Below are positions 15,358 through 25,128 of a DNA stretch of 64,000 nucleotides, piece by piece (position 1 is the stretch's first letter; the number at the start of each line of letters is the position of its first letter). This DNA comes from Paractinoplanes bogorensis (GTDB lineage Bacteria; Actinomycetota; Actinomycetes; Mycobacteriales; Micromonosporaceae): NCBI RefSeq assembly GCF_018829635.1, contig NZ_JAHKKG010000006.1, positions 310,001-374,000 of the forward strand. Reading direction: 5' to 3'. The notes under the pieces were generated by a model. The model saw only the letters and a list, made by a program, of their open reading frames with translations, did no database searches and was not told the origin of the DNA. The position numbers and the translations under genes are program-made.

Positions 15358-16667
15358 GGCTGCTCTCCCGGCGTGGTCAGGGGCAGGGATGCCCGTACGA
15401 CGAAATGGTCGTCCTCGGGCCCGGCGGTGAGTGTGCCGCCGAGCAGCTCGGCCCGCTCGCGCATGCCGTTGAGGCCGTGGCCGCGGCTCGTGGTGTCGGG
15501 GACCGGGACGGTCAGGCGGTTGCGCACCGTGAGCTCGAGGCGGTCGTGGTGGCCGTGGGCGTCGATGGTCACCGGGGCGTCAGGTGCGTGGCGGGACGCG
15601 TTGGCCAGCGCCTCCTGCAAGATCCGGTAAGCCGCCAGTTCCGCCGCCGCCCCGCCCAGGGTGGGGACCCTATCGGGTTCGCCGCCGCCGTGAATTTCGT
15701 TGTCCACAGGCGCGCCGACGGAAACGGAGTTGTCCACAGGTCGGGGCAGACCACTTGCGCTGTACGAGACGTCGACCCCGGCCGCCCGCGCGCTCGCAAC
15801 CAGGTCGTCCACGTCGGCCAGCCCGGGCTGGGGCGCCAGCGGAGCGTCGCCATCAGGAGCGGCGGACGACGAACGCAGCACCCCGAGCAGGCGCCGCATG
15901 TCGGTCAGGGCCTCCCGCGCGGCCCCGGCGATCGTGGCCAGCTCCTCCTTGGCCGGGTCGGACAGGTCGCCGACGCGGTAGGGGGCGGTCTCGGCCCGTA
16001 CGGCGATCATCGACATGTGGTGGGCGACCACGTCATGCATCTCCCGGGCGATCCGGGTGCGTTCCTCCAGTACGGCCCGTTTCGCCCGTTCGAGTTCGGT
16101 GAGTTCCTCTTTTTCGGCCAGCAGGGCCCGCGTACGGCGCCGGCGGGACACGATGTCGCCCAGCGCCGCGATGGCGATCAGCAGCACGGCCGCGCCCCAG
16201 GCGTTGGCGTCGGGGGCGTACAGGAAGACCGGGATCAGGCTGAGCGTGGTGGCCCAGATGGTCAGCCCGGAGTCCTCGACGATCGCCAGCCGGCCGAGGA
16301 CGACGAGGAAGCCGAGGATCTGCACGGTGTTCCACGGCCAGGGCTCGTACGGGCCGGTCTGGATCGAGCCGAGGAACAGCATGAGGAAGCCCAGCCGCCA
16401 GGCGAGCAGGGGCAGGCGGAGCGTGAGGGCGACAGGGAGCACCGAGCCGACGGCGATGACGCCGATCCAGAGACCGTCGAGGTAGCGGTTCTCGCTGAGG
16501 TAGGCGCCGGCGGCCAGACCCAGGCCGGCCAGGGCGAGCAGGCCGAGGGGCAGTGCGTACGTCCAGAATCGCCCGTGCGGGGTCGGCCTGGCCGTTTCCC
16601 GTGACCAGAGCAGGCGTCTGAGCGGCCCCGTGGCGTTGCGCCGGGTCACCGGGCCGATAGTCTCCAC
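15354..16667 (-). CDS. NarL-type sensor histidine kinase with DnaA-box-bearing insert
   Basis: 437 residues from GTG. About five to six membrane helices (residues 35-165), then REMHDVVAHHMSMIAVRAE (H-box of HisKA_3) and a HATPase domain with EALANASRHAPDAP and GHGLNGMRERAELLGG. Between H-box and N-box sits a non-conserved, low-complexity insert in which VDN recurs (PVDNSVSVGAPVDNEIHG). At DNA level this is a 30-nt spaced repeat of the 9-mer TTGTCCACA. No extracellular sensor domain. Partner regulator overlaps its end; fabG starts divergently 87 bp away. Confidence 0.92.
   Translation of the reverse strand: METIGPVTRRNATGPLRRLLWSRETARPTPHGRFWTYALPLGLLALAGLGLAAGAYLSENRYLDGLWIGVIAVGSVLPVALTLRLPLLAWRLGFLMLFLGSIQTGPYEPWPWNTVQILGFLVVLGRLAIVEDSGLTIWATTLSLIPVFLYAPDANAWGAAVLLIAIAALGDIVSRRRRTRALLAEKEELTELERAKRAVLEERTRIAREMHDVVAHHMSMIAVRAETAPYRVGDLSDPAKEELATIAGAAREALTDMRRLLGVLRSSSAAPDGDAPLAPQPGLADVDDLVASARAAGVDVSYSASGLPRPVDNSVSVGAPVDNEIHGGGEPDRVPTLGGAAAELAAYRILQEALANASRHAPDAPVTIDAHGHHDRLELTVRNRLTVPVPDTTSRGHGLNGMRERAELLGGTLTAGPEDDHFVVRASLPLTTPGEQP
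15700..15738 (+). promoter_or_regulatory. two perfect DnaA-box-like 9-mers
   Basis: TTGTCCACA occurs at 15700-15708 and 15730-15738, both on the plus strand, exactly 30 nt apart and both followed by GG. This 9-mer is the DnaA-box consensus reported for high-GC actinobacteria. They lie inside the kinase gene, in a poorly conserved linker. Function is unproven. Confidence 0.5.
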
Positions 16668-16742
16668 CCCGGCAGGTTACGGCGGTATTGCGCCGTCGTC
16701 GTGCCCCCGTGGTGCCAGCCGGCACCCCCTACCTGGGTATGA

Positions 16743-17459
<717 letters not shown>

Positions 17460-17472
17460 CCAAAGGAGCACA

Positions 17473-18240
17473 GTGTCTGGATTGCTGAGTGGCAAACGGC
17501 TGCTCATCACCGGTGTGATCACGGACGCGTCGATCGCGTTCTCGGCGGCCAAGATCGCCCAGGAGAACGGCGCGCAGGTCGTGCTGACCGGTTTCGGCCG
17601 GATGTCGCTGGTCGAGCGGATCGCCAAGCGGCTGCCGGAGCCGCCCCCGGTCATCGAGCTCGACGTCACCGACACCGAGCACCTGGCCGCGCTGCCGGAC
17701 AAGGTGCGCGAGCACGTGGACGGCCTGGACGGGGTGCTGCACTCGATCGCGTTCGGTCCGCAGAGCGTGCTCGGCGGGGAGTTCCTGAACGCGCAGTGGG
17801 AGGACGTGTCGAAGGCGCTGCACGTCTCGACGTACTCGTACCAGTCGCTGGCGGTCGCCTGCCTGCCGCTGATGCAGCCGGGTGGCAGTGTCGTGGGCCT
17901 CACGTTCGACGCGACCAAGGCGTGGCCGGTCTACGACTGGATGGGCGTGGCCAAGGCGGGCCTGGAGTCGGCCAACCGCTACCTGGCCCTGCACCTGGGC
18001 AGCAAGGGGATCCGCAGCAACCTGGTGTCGGCCGGCCCGCTGCGCACGATGGCGGCCAAGTCGATCCCGGGTTTCGAGCAGTTCGAGGACGCGTGGGCCA
18101 ACCGGGCGCCGCTGGGCTGGGACCTGCACGACACGTCGGCCGCCGGTAAGGCGATCTGCGCGCTGCTGTCCGACTGGTTCCCGGCTACGACGGGTGAGGT
18201 TGTGCACGTCGACGGGGGTTACCACGCGCTCGGTGCGTGA
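17473..18240 (+). CDS. inhA: NADH-dependent enoyl-[ACP] reductase (InhA-type FabI)
   Basis: 255 residues. GVITDASIAF (residues 14-23) is the atypical nucleotide-binding loop of InhA/FabI enzymes, with Ser20 beside the site of isoniazid-resistance change in mycobacteria. Catalytic Tyr154 and Lys161 lie in VYDWMGVAKAGLES. It reduces trans-2-enoyl-ACP, the last step of each fatty acid elongation cycle. GTG at 17473 has AAGGAG 8 nt upstream. Second gene of the fabG operon. Confidence 0.95.
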   Translation: MSGLLSGKRLLITGVITDASIAFSAAKIAQENGAQVVLTGFGRMSLVERIAKRLPEPPPVIELDVTDTEHLAALPDKVREHVDGLDGVLHSIAFGPQSVLGGEFLNAQWEDVSKALHVSTYSYQSLAVACLPLMQPGGSVVGLTFDATKAWPVYDWMGVAKAGLESANRYLALHLGSKGIRSNLVSAGPLRTMAAKSIPGFEQFEDAWANRAPLGWDLHDTSAAGKAICALLSDWFPATTGEVVHVDGGYHALGA

Positions 18241-18260
18241 CCCGGTGGGAGGATGGGCGG

Positions 18261-19286
18261 GTGGTTTACGACGCGTTCGTCCTGCTGTCCTTCGGTGGGC
18301 CCGAGAAGCCCGATGACGTGATGCCGTTCCTGCGTAACGTGGTGCGCGGGCGCGGCGTCCCGGATGAGCGCCTGGCCGAGGTGGCCGAGCACTATTACCA
18401 CTTCGGCGGCGTCTCACCGATCAACCAGCAGTGCCGCGACCTCCTCGAGGCCGTTCGCGCCGACTTCACGACGAACGGGATCGACCTGCCGGCGTACTGG
18501 GGAAATCGCAACTGGCATCCGATGCTGGCCGACACGGTGGCGCAGATGCGCGACGACGGGGTCAGCCACGCGCTCGGGTTCGCGACCAGCGCGTACGGCG
18601 GGTATTCGTCGTGCAAGCAGTACTGGGAGGACATCGCGGACGCCCGGGCCAAGGTCGGTCCGGGCGCGCCGGTGATCTCGAAGCTGCGCCAGTTCTGGGA
18701 TCACCCCGGTTTCGTTCAACCCCATTCCGATGCCGTACGGGCGTCGCTGGCCACCCTCGACGAGAGCCGGCGGGCCACGACCCGTCTGGTGTTCACCGCG
18801 CACTCCATCCCGACCAGCATGGCCAGGACGGCCGGTCCGGACGGCGGCCGCTACGAGGCTCAGCTGCACGAGACGGCCCGCCTGGTGCACGCCGCCGCGG
18901 CGCCCGATCTGCCGTGGGACCTGGTGTGGCAGAGCCGGAGCGGCCCGCCCCAGGTGCCGTGGCTCGAGCCCGACGTCAACGACCACCTGGAGTCACTCGA
19001 AGAGCAGGGTGTGACCGATGTCGTAGTGAGCCCGATCGGGTTCGTCTCCGATCACCTCGAGGTGATCTGGGATCTCGACAACGAGGCCGCTGACACCGCG
19101 AAACGGCTCGGTCTCGGCTACGCCCGCGCGGCGACCCCGGGCGTCGATCCGCGCTTCGTCTCCATGGTCAGCGACCTCGTACGTGAGCGGACCGACAGCG
19201 TTCCGTCACAGCGGCTCGGTACGCTCCCGGCTTGGAACGACTGCCCGGCCATTTGCTGCCCACCACCACAGCGACGAGGAGCATGA
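18261..19286 (+). CDS. hemH: (coproporphyrin) ferrochelatase, [2Fe-2S] type
   Basis: 341 residues from GTG at 18261, which has GGGAGG 8-10 nt upstream; GTG at 18237, overlapping the inhA stop, is an alternative. Motifs: LLSFGGPE at the N-terminus, FTAHSIP with the catalytic His, and SPIGFVSDHLEVIWDLD with the conserved Glu. Cys118 (YSSCKQYW) and a C-terminal DCPAICC (Cys328, 332, 333) match the four-cysteine pattern described for [2Fe-2S] ferrochelatases of mycobacteria. In actinobacteria the enzyme inserts iron into coproporphyrin III. The stop overlaps the next start as ATGA. Confidence 0.93.
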   Translation: MVYDAFVLLSFGGPEKPDDVMPFLRNVVRGRGVPDERLAEVAEHYYHFGGVSPINQQCRDLLEAVRADFTTNGIDLPAYWGNRNWHPMLADTVAQMRDDGVSHALGFATSAYGGYSSCKQYWEDIADARAKVGPGAPVISKLRQFWDHPGFVQPHSDAVRASLATLDESRRATTRLVFTAHSIPTSMARTAGPDGGRYEAQLHETARLVHAAAAPDLPWDLVWQSRSGPPQVPWLEPDVNDHLESLEEQGVTDVVVSPIGFVSDHLEVIWDLDNEAADTAKRLGLGYARAATPGVDPRFVSMVSDLVRERTDSVPSQRLGTLPAWNDCPAICCPPPQRRGA

Positions 19287-20065
19287 TGCCTGAGCGCAAG
19301 GCCATCGAGAGCTGGCTCACCGACATGGACGGCGTGCTCGTCCACGAGGGTGTGCCGGTGCCGGGCGCCCCCGAGTTCGTGAACCGGATGAAGAAGTCCG
19401 GCAAGCCCTTCCTGATCCTCACCAACAACTCGATCTACACGCCACGCGACCTGCAGGCCCGGCTCAACCGGATGGGCTTCGACGTGCCCGAGCAGGCGAT
19501 CTGGACGGCGGCGCTGGCGACCGCGCAGTTCCTGGCCGATCAGCGGCCGGGCGGCACGGCATACGTGATCGGCGAGGCGGGTCTGACCACGGCCATGCAC
19601 GCCGCGGGTTACATCCTGACCGAGTTCGACCCCGACTACGTGGTGCTGGGGGAGACCCGCACGTACAGTTTCGAGGCGATCACCAAGGCGATCCGGCTGA
19701 TCGACGGCGGGGCCAAGTTCATCTGTACGAACCCCGACGCGACCGGCCCGTCCAACGAGGGCGCTCTGCCCGCGGCGGGTTCGGTGGCCGCGATGATCTC
19801 CAAGGCGACCGGCGTCGAGCCGTACTTCGTGGGCAAGCCGAACCCGATGATGATGCGGTCGGCGCTGAACACGATCGAGGCGCACAGCGAGACCACCGCG
19901 ATGATCGGCGACCGGATGGACACCGACGTGCTCTGCGGTCTCGAGGCGGGGCTGCACACGATCCTGGTGATGACCGGGATCAGCACGCGCGAGGAGGCCG
20001 ACCGCTACCCGTACCGGCCGTCGCGGATCATCAACTCGGTGGCCGACCTGATCGACGAGATCTAA
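19283..20065 (+). CDS. HAD-IIA (NagD-like) phosphatase
   Basis: 260 residues. LTDMDGVL (DxD nucleophile motif), ILTNNSIYT (motif II Ser/Thr region), FVGKPNP (motif III Lys) and MIGDRMDTDVLCGLEAGL (motif IV) define a HAD-IIA phosphatase. Two adjacent ATG codons exist (19283, 19286); the first overlaps the ferrochelatase stop and has GAGGAG upstream. Family members act on nucleotides, sugar phosphates or p-nitrophenyl phosphate; the physiological substrate is unknown. Fourth gene of the fabG-inhA-hemH operon. Confidence 0.92.
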   Translation: MMPERKAIESWLTDMDGVLVHEGVPVPGAPEFVNRMKKSGKPFLILTNNSIYTPRDLQARLNRMGFDVPEQAIWTAALATAQFLADQRPGGTAYVIGEAGLTTAMHAAGYILTEFDPDYVVLGETRTYSFEAITKAIRLIDGGAKFICTNPDATGPSNEGALPAAGSVAAMISKATGVEPYFVGKPNPMMMRSALNTIEAHSETTAMIGDRMDTDVLCGLEAGLHTILVMTGISTREEADRYPYRPSRIINSVADLIDEI

Positions 20066-20592
20066 CGAATCAGGCGGTCGAGGAGCGGGAACTCGTCGTA
20101 GACCTGGTTCCAGTCGCCGAAGTGGCCGTCGTCGCGGACGATCTGGGTGCCGCCGAGCCGGTCGAACATGGCCCGGCCCTGGTGCTCGTCACAGCCGTAC
20201 GGGTCCTGGCGTGAGTTGATGAAGATCAACTCACCGCAGTGGGCGCGGATGGCTTCCCAGTCGTACGTGTCCTGCAGCACCGGCTCGTCCGAGTCGTTGG
20301 GCCGGGTGCAGTAGCCGGCCACCAGGATCGCCTGGGCGGCCGGCACCCGTTCGAGCAGGGCCAGCAGCAAGGCCGCCCCGCCGGAGTGCCCGACCAGCAC
20401 GGTCTCGTCGTCGAACCGGTGCGCGGCCAGCACCTGGGGCAGGAACGTGGCGATCGGCTCCACGTTGAGCCCGGGATAGTGCGGCACCTCGACCGAACAG
20501 CCCCGCTCCTCGAGCCGTTTCGCCAGCCAGGGATACCAGGCGACGCCCGGCCCGGCCCCGGTGCCATGGAAAATGATCGCTCTCCGGCCCAT
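20062..20592 (-). CDS. RBBP9/YdeN-type alpha/beta hydrolase
   Basis: 176 residues, the short form typical of RBBP9/YdeN serine hydrolases. IIFHGTGAGP starts the fold, VGHSGGAA (Ser70) is the nucleophile elbow, NSRQDPYG holds the likely Asp, and DDGHFGDW the catalytic His. Its substrate is unknown. Converges with the HAD gene with a 4-nt overlap and is divergent from the SARP regulator by 35 bp. Confidence 0.85.
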   Translation of the reverse strand: MGRRAIIFHGTGAGPGVAWYPWLAKRLEERGCSVEVPHYPGLNVEPIATFLPQVLAAHRFDDETVLVGHSGGAALLLALLERVPAAQAILVAGYCTRPNDSDEPVLQDTYDWEAIRAHCGELIFINSRQDPYGCDEHQGRAMFDRLGGTQIVRDDGHFGDWNQVYDEFPLLDRLIR

Positions 20593-20627
20593 CCCGTCAG
20601 TGTGGCAGACACCGCTACTTTGGTGCC

Positions 20628-23237
20628 GTGCGCTTCGAGGTGCTGGGCCCGGTGCGGGTGATCACCGATGACGGGTCCGTGGCTGCCCTCGCGCCGCGCC
20701 CCCGCACGCTGCTGGCGGTGCTCATCGCCGCCCGCGGCCAGGTGGTGTCGGCCGAGCGCCTGATGGCCGAGCTGTGGCCGGGTGAGGTGCCGCCGTCGGC
20801 CGCGACCGCCCTGCAGGTGCACGCGTCGGCGGTGCGCAAGGTGGTCGGCGACCGGCTGTCGTTCACCTCGGGCGGTTACGCCGTCCGGGCCGGCGAGCTC
20901 GACGCGCTCGAGTTCGAGCGGACCGGTGATCTGCGTCTGTGGCGGGGTCCGGCGTACGAGGGAACCGACGCCGGCCCGATCGTCGGAGCGGCCGCCGCCC
21001 GGCTGACCGAGCAACTTCTCGCGGCCCGGCTGGCCTGGGCCGATCAGCAGCTGGCGGAGGGGCGTCCGGTGCTGCCCGAGCTGAGCGCGTGGCTGGTCGC
21101 CGAGCCGGCCGCCGAGCCGCTGGCCCAGCGCTTGATGCTGGCGTTGCACCGGGACGGGCGTACGGCGGACGCGCTCGAGGTTTTCGCCCGTACGGAGAAA
21201 GCCCTTTCCGCGTACGAGACCGAGCCGCGCGCCGAACTTGTCGCGCTGGCCGCCGCGATCCGCCGGCACGATCCGACCCTGGACCGGCCCGGACCCGGGC
21301 TGCCCGGCTCGCGGACCCGGTTCATCGGGCGGCGGGCCGAGCTCGACCGGGCGATCACGCTGTCGGGCGAGGCGCGGCTGCTCACCGTGGCCGGGCCGGG
21401 TGGCAGCGGCAAGACCCGGTTCGCGCTCGAGCTGGCCCGTGAGGTGACCGCCGACTACGACGCCGTGCACGTGGTCGAGCTGGCCGGCGCCGGGCGGTCG
21501 CTGCTCGACGCGCATTTCTCGGCCGCGCTGGGCGTCCGCGACGAGCCCGGCACGACCGCCGTGGCCGCGATGGCCCGCCACCTGGGCGATCGGCGGGTGC
21601 TGCTGGTGGTGGACAACTGCGAGCACGTACGGGCGGAGTCGGCCACGGTCGTCGACGCGTTGCTGCTGGCCGCCCCCGGGGTGCGGGTGGTGGCCACCAG
21701 TCGCGAGCCGCTCGGCGTGGTGGGCGAGGTGATGTTCCCGCTCGGCGGGCTGAGCAGCGCCGACGCCGTCCGCCTGCTCGACGGCCGGGTGGCCGCGGCC
21801 CGGGGCGGGGCCGGTCTGCGCCCGCAGGAACGCCCGGCCGCCACCGAGCTGTGCCGCCGCCTCGACGGCCTGCCGCTGGCCCTCGAGCTGGCCGCGGCCC
21901 GGCTGCGCGCGCTGCCCCTGGGTGAGATCGTTTCCCGGCTCGACCGGCGCCTAGACCTGCTCGTCGGCGCGTCCCCGGTGGAACGGCACCGCACCATGCG
22001 GGCGGCCATCGACTGGGGCTACGACCTGCTCGACCAGCCGCAGCAGGAGTTGCTGGCCGGGCTGAGCCAGTTCGCGGGCGGGTTCGACCTGGCCGCGGCG
22101 TCGCACGTCTACGGCGCCGACGCGTTCGACCCGCTGACCCAGCTGACCGACCGGTCCATGGTGGAGTGGACCGGCGAGCGGTACCGCCTGATCGAGACCA
22201 TCCGCGAGTACGCCGCCGAACTGCTCGCCCCCGGCGACCCGGCCCGGCGGCGGTTCGCCGGGTTGTGGGTGGAACGGCTCGCCGCGCCCCCACCGCCCGA
22301 CGGCCCGGCCCACACCGAATGGCTGGCCGAGGTGGGCGCCACCCACGACAGCATCGTGGCCGCCCTGGACTGGTCGCTGACCGCGGGTGACCCGGCCGAC
22401 GGGCTGGCCATGGCGGCCGCGATGTGGTGGTACTGGTGGGTCACCGGACGGATGGTCGAGGGCCGGGCCTGGCTGGGCCGCGCGCTCGGCGCCGCGCCCG
22501 AGCCGACCGCCCTGCGCGCCCGCGCGTTGCGGGTGGCCGCGTCGCTGGCCCGCAGCAGCGGCGACCTCGACGAGGCACGGCGTCTGGGTGAGCAGGGGCT
22601 GGCCGCGTTCCGGGCGCTCGGCGACCGGCCCGGGGTGATCGCCGCGCTGAACAACCTGCTGATCACGGCTCAGGGGCAGGCCGACTACCCGGCCTCGCTC
22701 ACCTTCGGCTACGAGGCCCTCGAACTGGCCGAGGCCGACGGCAACGCGCGGATGACCGCGGCCGCGTTGAACAACACGGCCGGGACGCTGCGCTGCCTCG
22801 ACCGGCTCGACGAGGCCGGGCCGATGTTCGCGCGGGCGCTGGACGCGTTCCGGGCGATCAACGACGCCCGGGGCACGGCCGCGGCGCTGTCCAATCTGGG
22901 CATCGTGGCCCGCCGGCTCGCCCGGGCCGAGGCGTCGCGGGCGTACATGATCGAGGCGCTGGGCATCTATACCGAACTGGCCATTCCCGAGGGGCAGCTG
23001 GACGCGATCGAGGGGCTGGCCCAGCTCGCGCCGCCCGCCGAGGCGCTGACCCTGCTGGTGGTGGCCGAACGGGAACGGTCCGCGCTGGGGTCGCCCATCT
23101 TCACCCCCGACGAGGTCCGTGACCGGGACGAGGCCGAGCGTACGGCCCGGGCCGCGCTCTCGGCCGAGGAGGCCGCCGAGGCGTACCGGGCCGCCTCCGC
23201 GCTCACGTGGGATGAAGTCGTGCGCCGTTTCGAGTGA
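20628..23237 (+). CDS. AfsR/SARP-family regulator (winged helix-BTAD-NB-ARC-TPR)
   Basis: 869 residues. Residues 1-95 are an OmpR-type winged helix (RLMAELWPGEVPPSAATALQ, FTSGGYAV), 95-215 a bacterial transcriptional activation domain, then an NB-ARC ATPase with GPGGSGKT at 256-263 and VLLVVDNCEH as Walker B, followed by degenerate tetratricopeptide repeats to the end (NNLLITAQGQAD, LNNTAGTLRCLD, LSNLGIVARRLA). Such large SARPs switch on secondary metabolism or stress genes. GTG start. It stands alone, with an L,D-transpeptidase gene 32 bp downstream; targets unknown. Confidence 0.92.
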   Translation: MRFEVLGPVRVITDDGSVAALAPRPRTLLAVLIAARGQVVSAERLMAELWPGEVPPSAATALQVHASAVRKVVGDRLSFTSGGYAVRAGELDALEFERTGDLRLWRGPAYEGTDAGPIVGAAAARLTEQLLAARLAWADQQLAEGRPVLPELSAWLVAEPAAEPLAQRLMLALHRDGRTADALEVFARTEKALSAYETEPRAELVALAAAIRRHDPTLDRPGPGLPGSRTRFIGRRAELDRAITLSGEARLLTVAGPGGSGKTRFALELAREVTADYDAVHVVELAGAGRSLLDAHFSAALGVRDEPGTTAVAAMARHLGDRRVLLVVDNCEHVRAESATVVDALLLAAPGVRVVATSREPLGVVGEVMFPLGGLSSADAVRLLDGRVAAARGGAGLRPQERPAATELCRRLDGLPLALELAAARLRALPLGEIVSRLDRRLDLLVGASPVERHRTMRAAIDWGYDLLDQPQQELLAGLSQFAGGFDLAAASHVYGADAFDPLTQLTDRSMVEWTGERYRLIETIREYAAELLAPGDPARRRFAGLWVERLAAPPPPDGPAHTEWLAEVGATHDSIVAALDWSLTAGDPADGLAMAAAMWWYWWVTGRMVEGRAWLGRALGAAPEPTALRARALRVAASLARSSGDLDEARRLGEQGLAAFRALGDRPGVIAALNNLLITAQGQADYPASLTFGYEALELAEADGNARMTAAALNNTAGTLRCLDRLDEAGPMFARALDAFRAINDARGTAAALSNLGIVARRLARAEASRAYMIEALGIYTELAIPEGQLDAIEGLAQLAPPAEALTLLVVAERERSALGSPIFTPDEVRDRDEAERTARAALSAEEAAEAYRAASALTWDEVVRRFE

Positions 23238-23269
23238 TGTTTCGCATTTTTCCGACATAGTGTGGTGCA

Positions 23270-24073
23270 ATGCGCCGTCTGTTGCCCCTGATCGCCGTGG
23301 CGCTCGTGACGGCCTGCGCCCCGCCACCCGGCCAGTTCACGGCCCGCCAGGCGCCGGCCGCGTCGCCGTCCGCGGCACCGTCGCCCTTGCCGGCGCGGCC
23401 CGCACCCGCCGACCTGCCGCGGATCAACTACTGGGAGCCCGCGCACGGCTTCCCGCACGATGCGACGCCCGAGTCGCTGGCCTCGATCGCCGACGGGCTG
23501 CATCCGCGGAAGACGCTCGCCGTCTACGACGCCCCCGGCGGCCGGCCGCGTGCGTTCCTGCCCCGTTCGATCAGCGGCCTGCCGGTCGTCGTGCCCGTCG
23601 TCGAGCGGCGCGACGGCTGGGTCGCCATCCTGCTGCCCTCGGTCAACCGCCGCATCGGCTGGCTGCCCGCCACCGGCTGGGAGCCGCGGCCGCTACGCGA
23701 CCAGGTGATCGTCGACCTGAGCGACCATCGGCTGACCTGGCTGCGCGACGGCCGCCCGCACGGCGCGTGGACAGTCGCGGTCGGTTCCTCCCGTACGCCC
23801 ACACCACTGGGCCGCACCTTCGTGCTCGGCCGCACCACGACCCACGGTCATGTCTACGCCGGACTGGACGCCCTGGTGCTCGGGGCCGTCCCCGACGACA
23901 AGGAAGCCCTGGCCGCCTCGCTGCAGCAGGGCCACACCGCGATCCACGGCTGGTCCCGGCGCTCCGCCTTCGGCCGCAGCATCTCCAACGGCTGCATCCG
24001 GATGCCCGCCGAGGCCCAGCGGGTGCTGCTGTCGCATCTCGAGACCGGCTCAGTGGTCCACGTCGTCCGATGA
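23270..24073 (+). CDS. L,D-transpeptidase lipoprotein (YkuD domain)
   Basis: 267 residues. Signal peptide with lipobox LVTAC (Cys16), then a Pro/Ala linker to about residue 50, an SH3-like region (LAVYDAPGG, WVAILLPS) and a YkuD domain. The catalytic motif HGWSRRSAFGRSISNGCIRM gives His226 and Cys242. It should form 3-3 crosslinks in peptidoglycan outside the cell. The start is ATG shortly after the SARP stop. Its 3' end overlaps the next convergent gene by 24 bp. Confidence 0.92.
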   Translation: MRRLLPLIAVALVTACAPPPGQFTARQAPAASPSAAPSPLPARPAPADLPRINYWEPAHGFPHDATPESLASIADGLHPRKTLAVYDAPGGRPRAFLPRSISGLPVVVPVVERRDGWVAILLPSVNRRIGWLPATGWEPRPLRDQVIVDLSDHRLTWLRDGRPHGAWTVAVGSSRTPTPLGRTFVLGRTTTHGHVYAGLDALVLGAVPDDKEALAASLQQGHTAIHGWSRRSAFGRSISNGCIRMPAEAQRVLLSHLETGSVVHVVR

Positions 24074-24355
24074 CCGCAGCCACTGGGCCCGGGACGCGGC
24101 CCGCTCCTCGTCGGCGCCGGCCGCCCGCAGCAGCTCCAGAACCGGCCAGTACGAGATGGTCTCGGACTGCCCGCCGGTGACCACCCGATGCAGATAGTCG
24201 CCCAGCACGTCGCCGAGCACCAGACCGTCGCGGCTGATCGCCCGGACGGCGGGCAGCGCGCCGGAGTGGTCGTCGGCCGGCCCGAGCTCCTCGATGAGCG
24301 CCCGCACCCGGGCCGCCTGGGAACGCTGCAGCTCGTCCAGCTCCGGCTTCCGCAT
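24050..24355 (-). CDS. small hypothetical protein
   Basis: 101 residues from ATG at 24355; a TTG at 24403 would add 16. Helical, charged, no membrane segment: KPELDELQRSQAARVRALIE, then VLGDVLGDYLHRVV and YWPVLELLRAAGAD. No family recognised. It converges with and overlaps the L,D-transpeptidase end. Codon use is ordinary for the window. Weak ribosome site. Confidence 0.55.
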   Translation of the reverse strand: MRKPELDELQRSQAARVRALIEELGPADDHSGALPAVRAISRDGLVLGDVLGDYLHRVVTGGQSETISYWPVLELLRAAGADEERAASRAQWLRSSDDVDH

Positions 24356-24480
24356 CCTGTCACGGTAAGTCTTCCGGCCCACCTTTTCCGGCCCGCCCGG
24401 CAAACCGTCGTTCCGCCGAGGGGGTGACGTCCGACCAGATGGCGGCGAAGTCGCCGAGCGTGGCCCTAGCGTCAGGGTCC

Positions 24481-24693
24481 ATGACCGCGATCATGAAATC
24501 CGTCGACCTGCCCGACGGGACGACCGTCCACGACGAAACGCTCGACCGCTGGTACGTCAAGAAACCCGCGGGCATGTTCCCGTGGCGGGCGCACAACGGC
24601 GAGAAGCTCACCGATTTCGAGGTCGACAACTTCCTGCGGTCCGGCCGCATCGTGGTCACGCTGCCGGAGCCGACCCACTACCACATGGCCTGA
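24481..24693 (+). CDS. small hypothetical protein
   Basis: 70 residues, no signal or membrane segment: VDLPDGTTVHDETLDRWYVK, then NGEKLTDFEVDNFLRSGRIV. The start is uncertain; ATG at 24481 is used, and GTG at 24424 is possible. I do not recognise the family. It sits just upstream of a NUDIX gene with a 30-bp gap and may be co-transcribed. Confidence 0.5.
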   Translation: MTAIMKSVDLPDGTTVHDETLDRWYVKKPAGMFPWRAHNGEKLTDFEVDNFLRSGRIVVTLPEPTHYHMA

Positions 24694-24723
24694 GGCGCGA
24701 GGGCGCATCGTAGGCTCGGGCCC

Positions 24724-25128
24724 GTGAGCGGAGTGGTGGTCGCGGCGGCCTGGGTTCTGGTGCGGGATCGGCGGGTGCTGGTCGCGCGGCCGGCCAACTC
24801 GGACGCGTTCTATCTGCCCGGCGGCAAGCCCGAGCCGGACGAGTCGTACGCCGAGGCGGCCGCGCGCGAGGTGCGCGAAGAGGTCGGGATCGTGGTCGAC
24901 CCGGCCGACCTGACACTGTTCACCGAGATCGTGGCGCCCGCGCACAACCGGCCGGCGGGCACCACCGTACGGCTGATCTGCTTCCTGGGTGGCAAGACCG
25001 ACGACACCCCGGTGGCGGCCAACGAGATCGCCGAACTGGACTGGTTCACGTCGGCTCAGGCCGGGCGGTGCGCCCCGGCCATCCGCCTGCTCCTGGCCGA
25101 ACTGGTCACGGCCGGGCTCATCGATTAG
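24724..25128 (+). CDS. NUDIX hydrolase
   Basis: 134 residues, a single NUDIX domain. The box runs from Gly34 to Ile56 ([20 protein letters not shown], then VGI) and matches GX5EX7REUXEEXGU exactly. It hydrolyses a nucleoside diphosphate linked to some moiety; substrate unknown, with MutT-like cleaning of oxidised nucleotides one possibility. GTG start. It converges with another NUDIX gene, overlapping by 4 nt. Confidence 0.9.
   Translation: MSGVVVAAAWVLVRDRRVLVARPANSDAFYLPGGKPEPDESYAEAAAREVREEVGIVVDPADLTLFTEIVAPAHNRPAGTTVRLICFLGGKTDDTPVAANEIAELDWFTSAQAGRCAPAIRLLLAELVTAGLID

Noticed and set aside
18237-18260. Upstream GTG start of the ferrochelatase
   Set aside because: It overlaps the inhA stop but lacks a ribosome site; GTG 18261 has GGGAGG and matches the family start.
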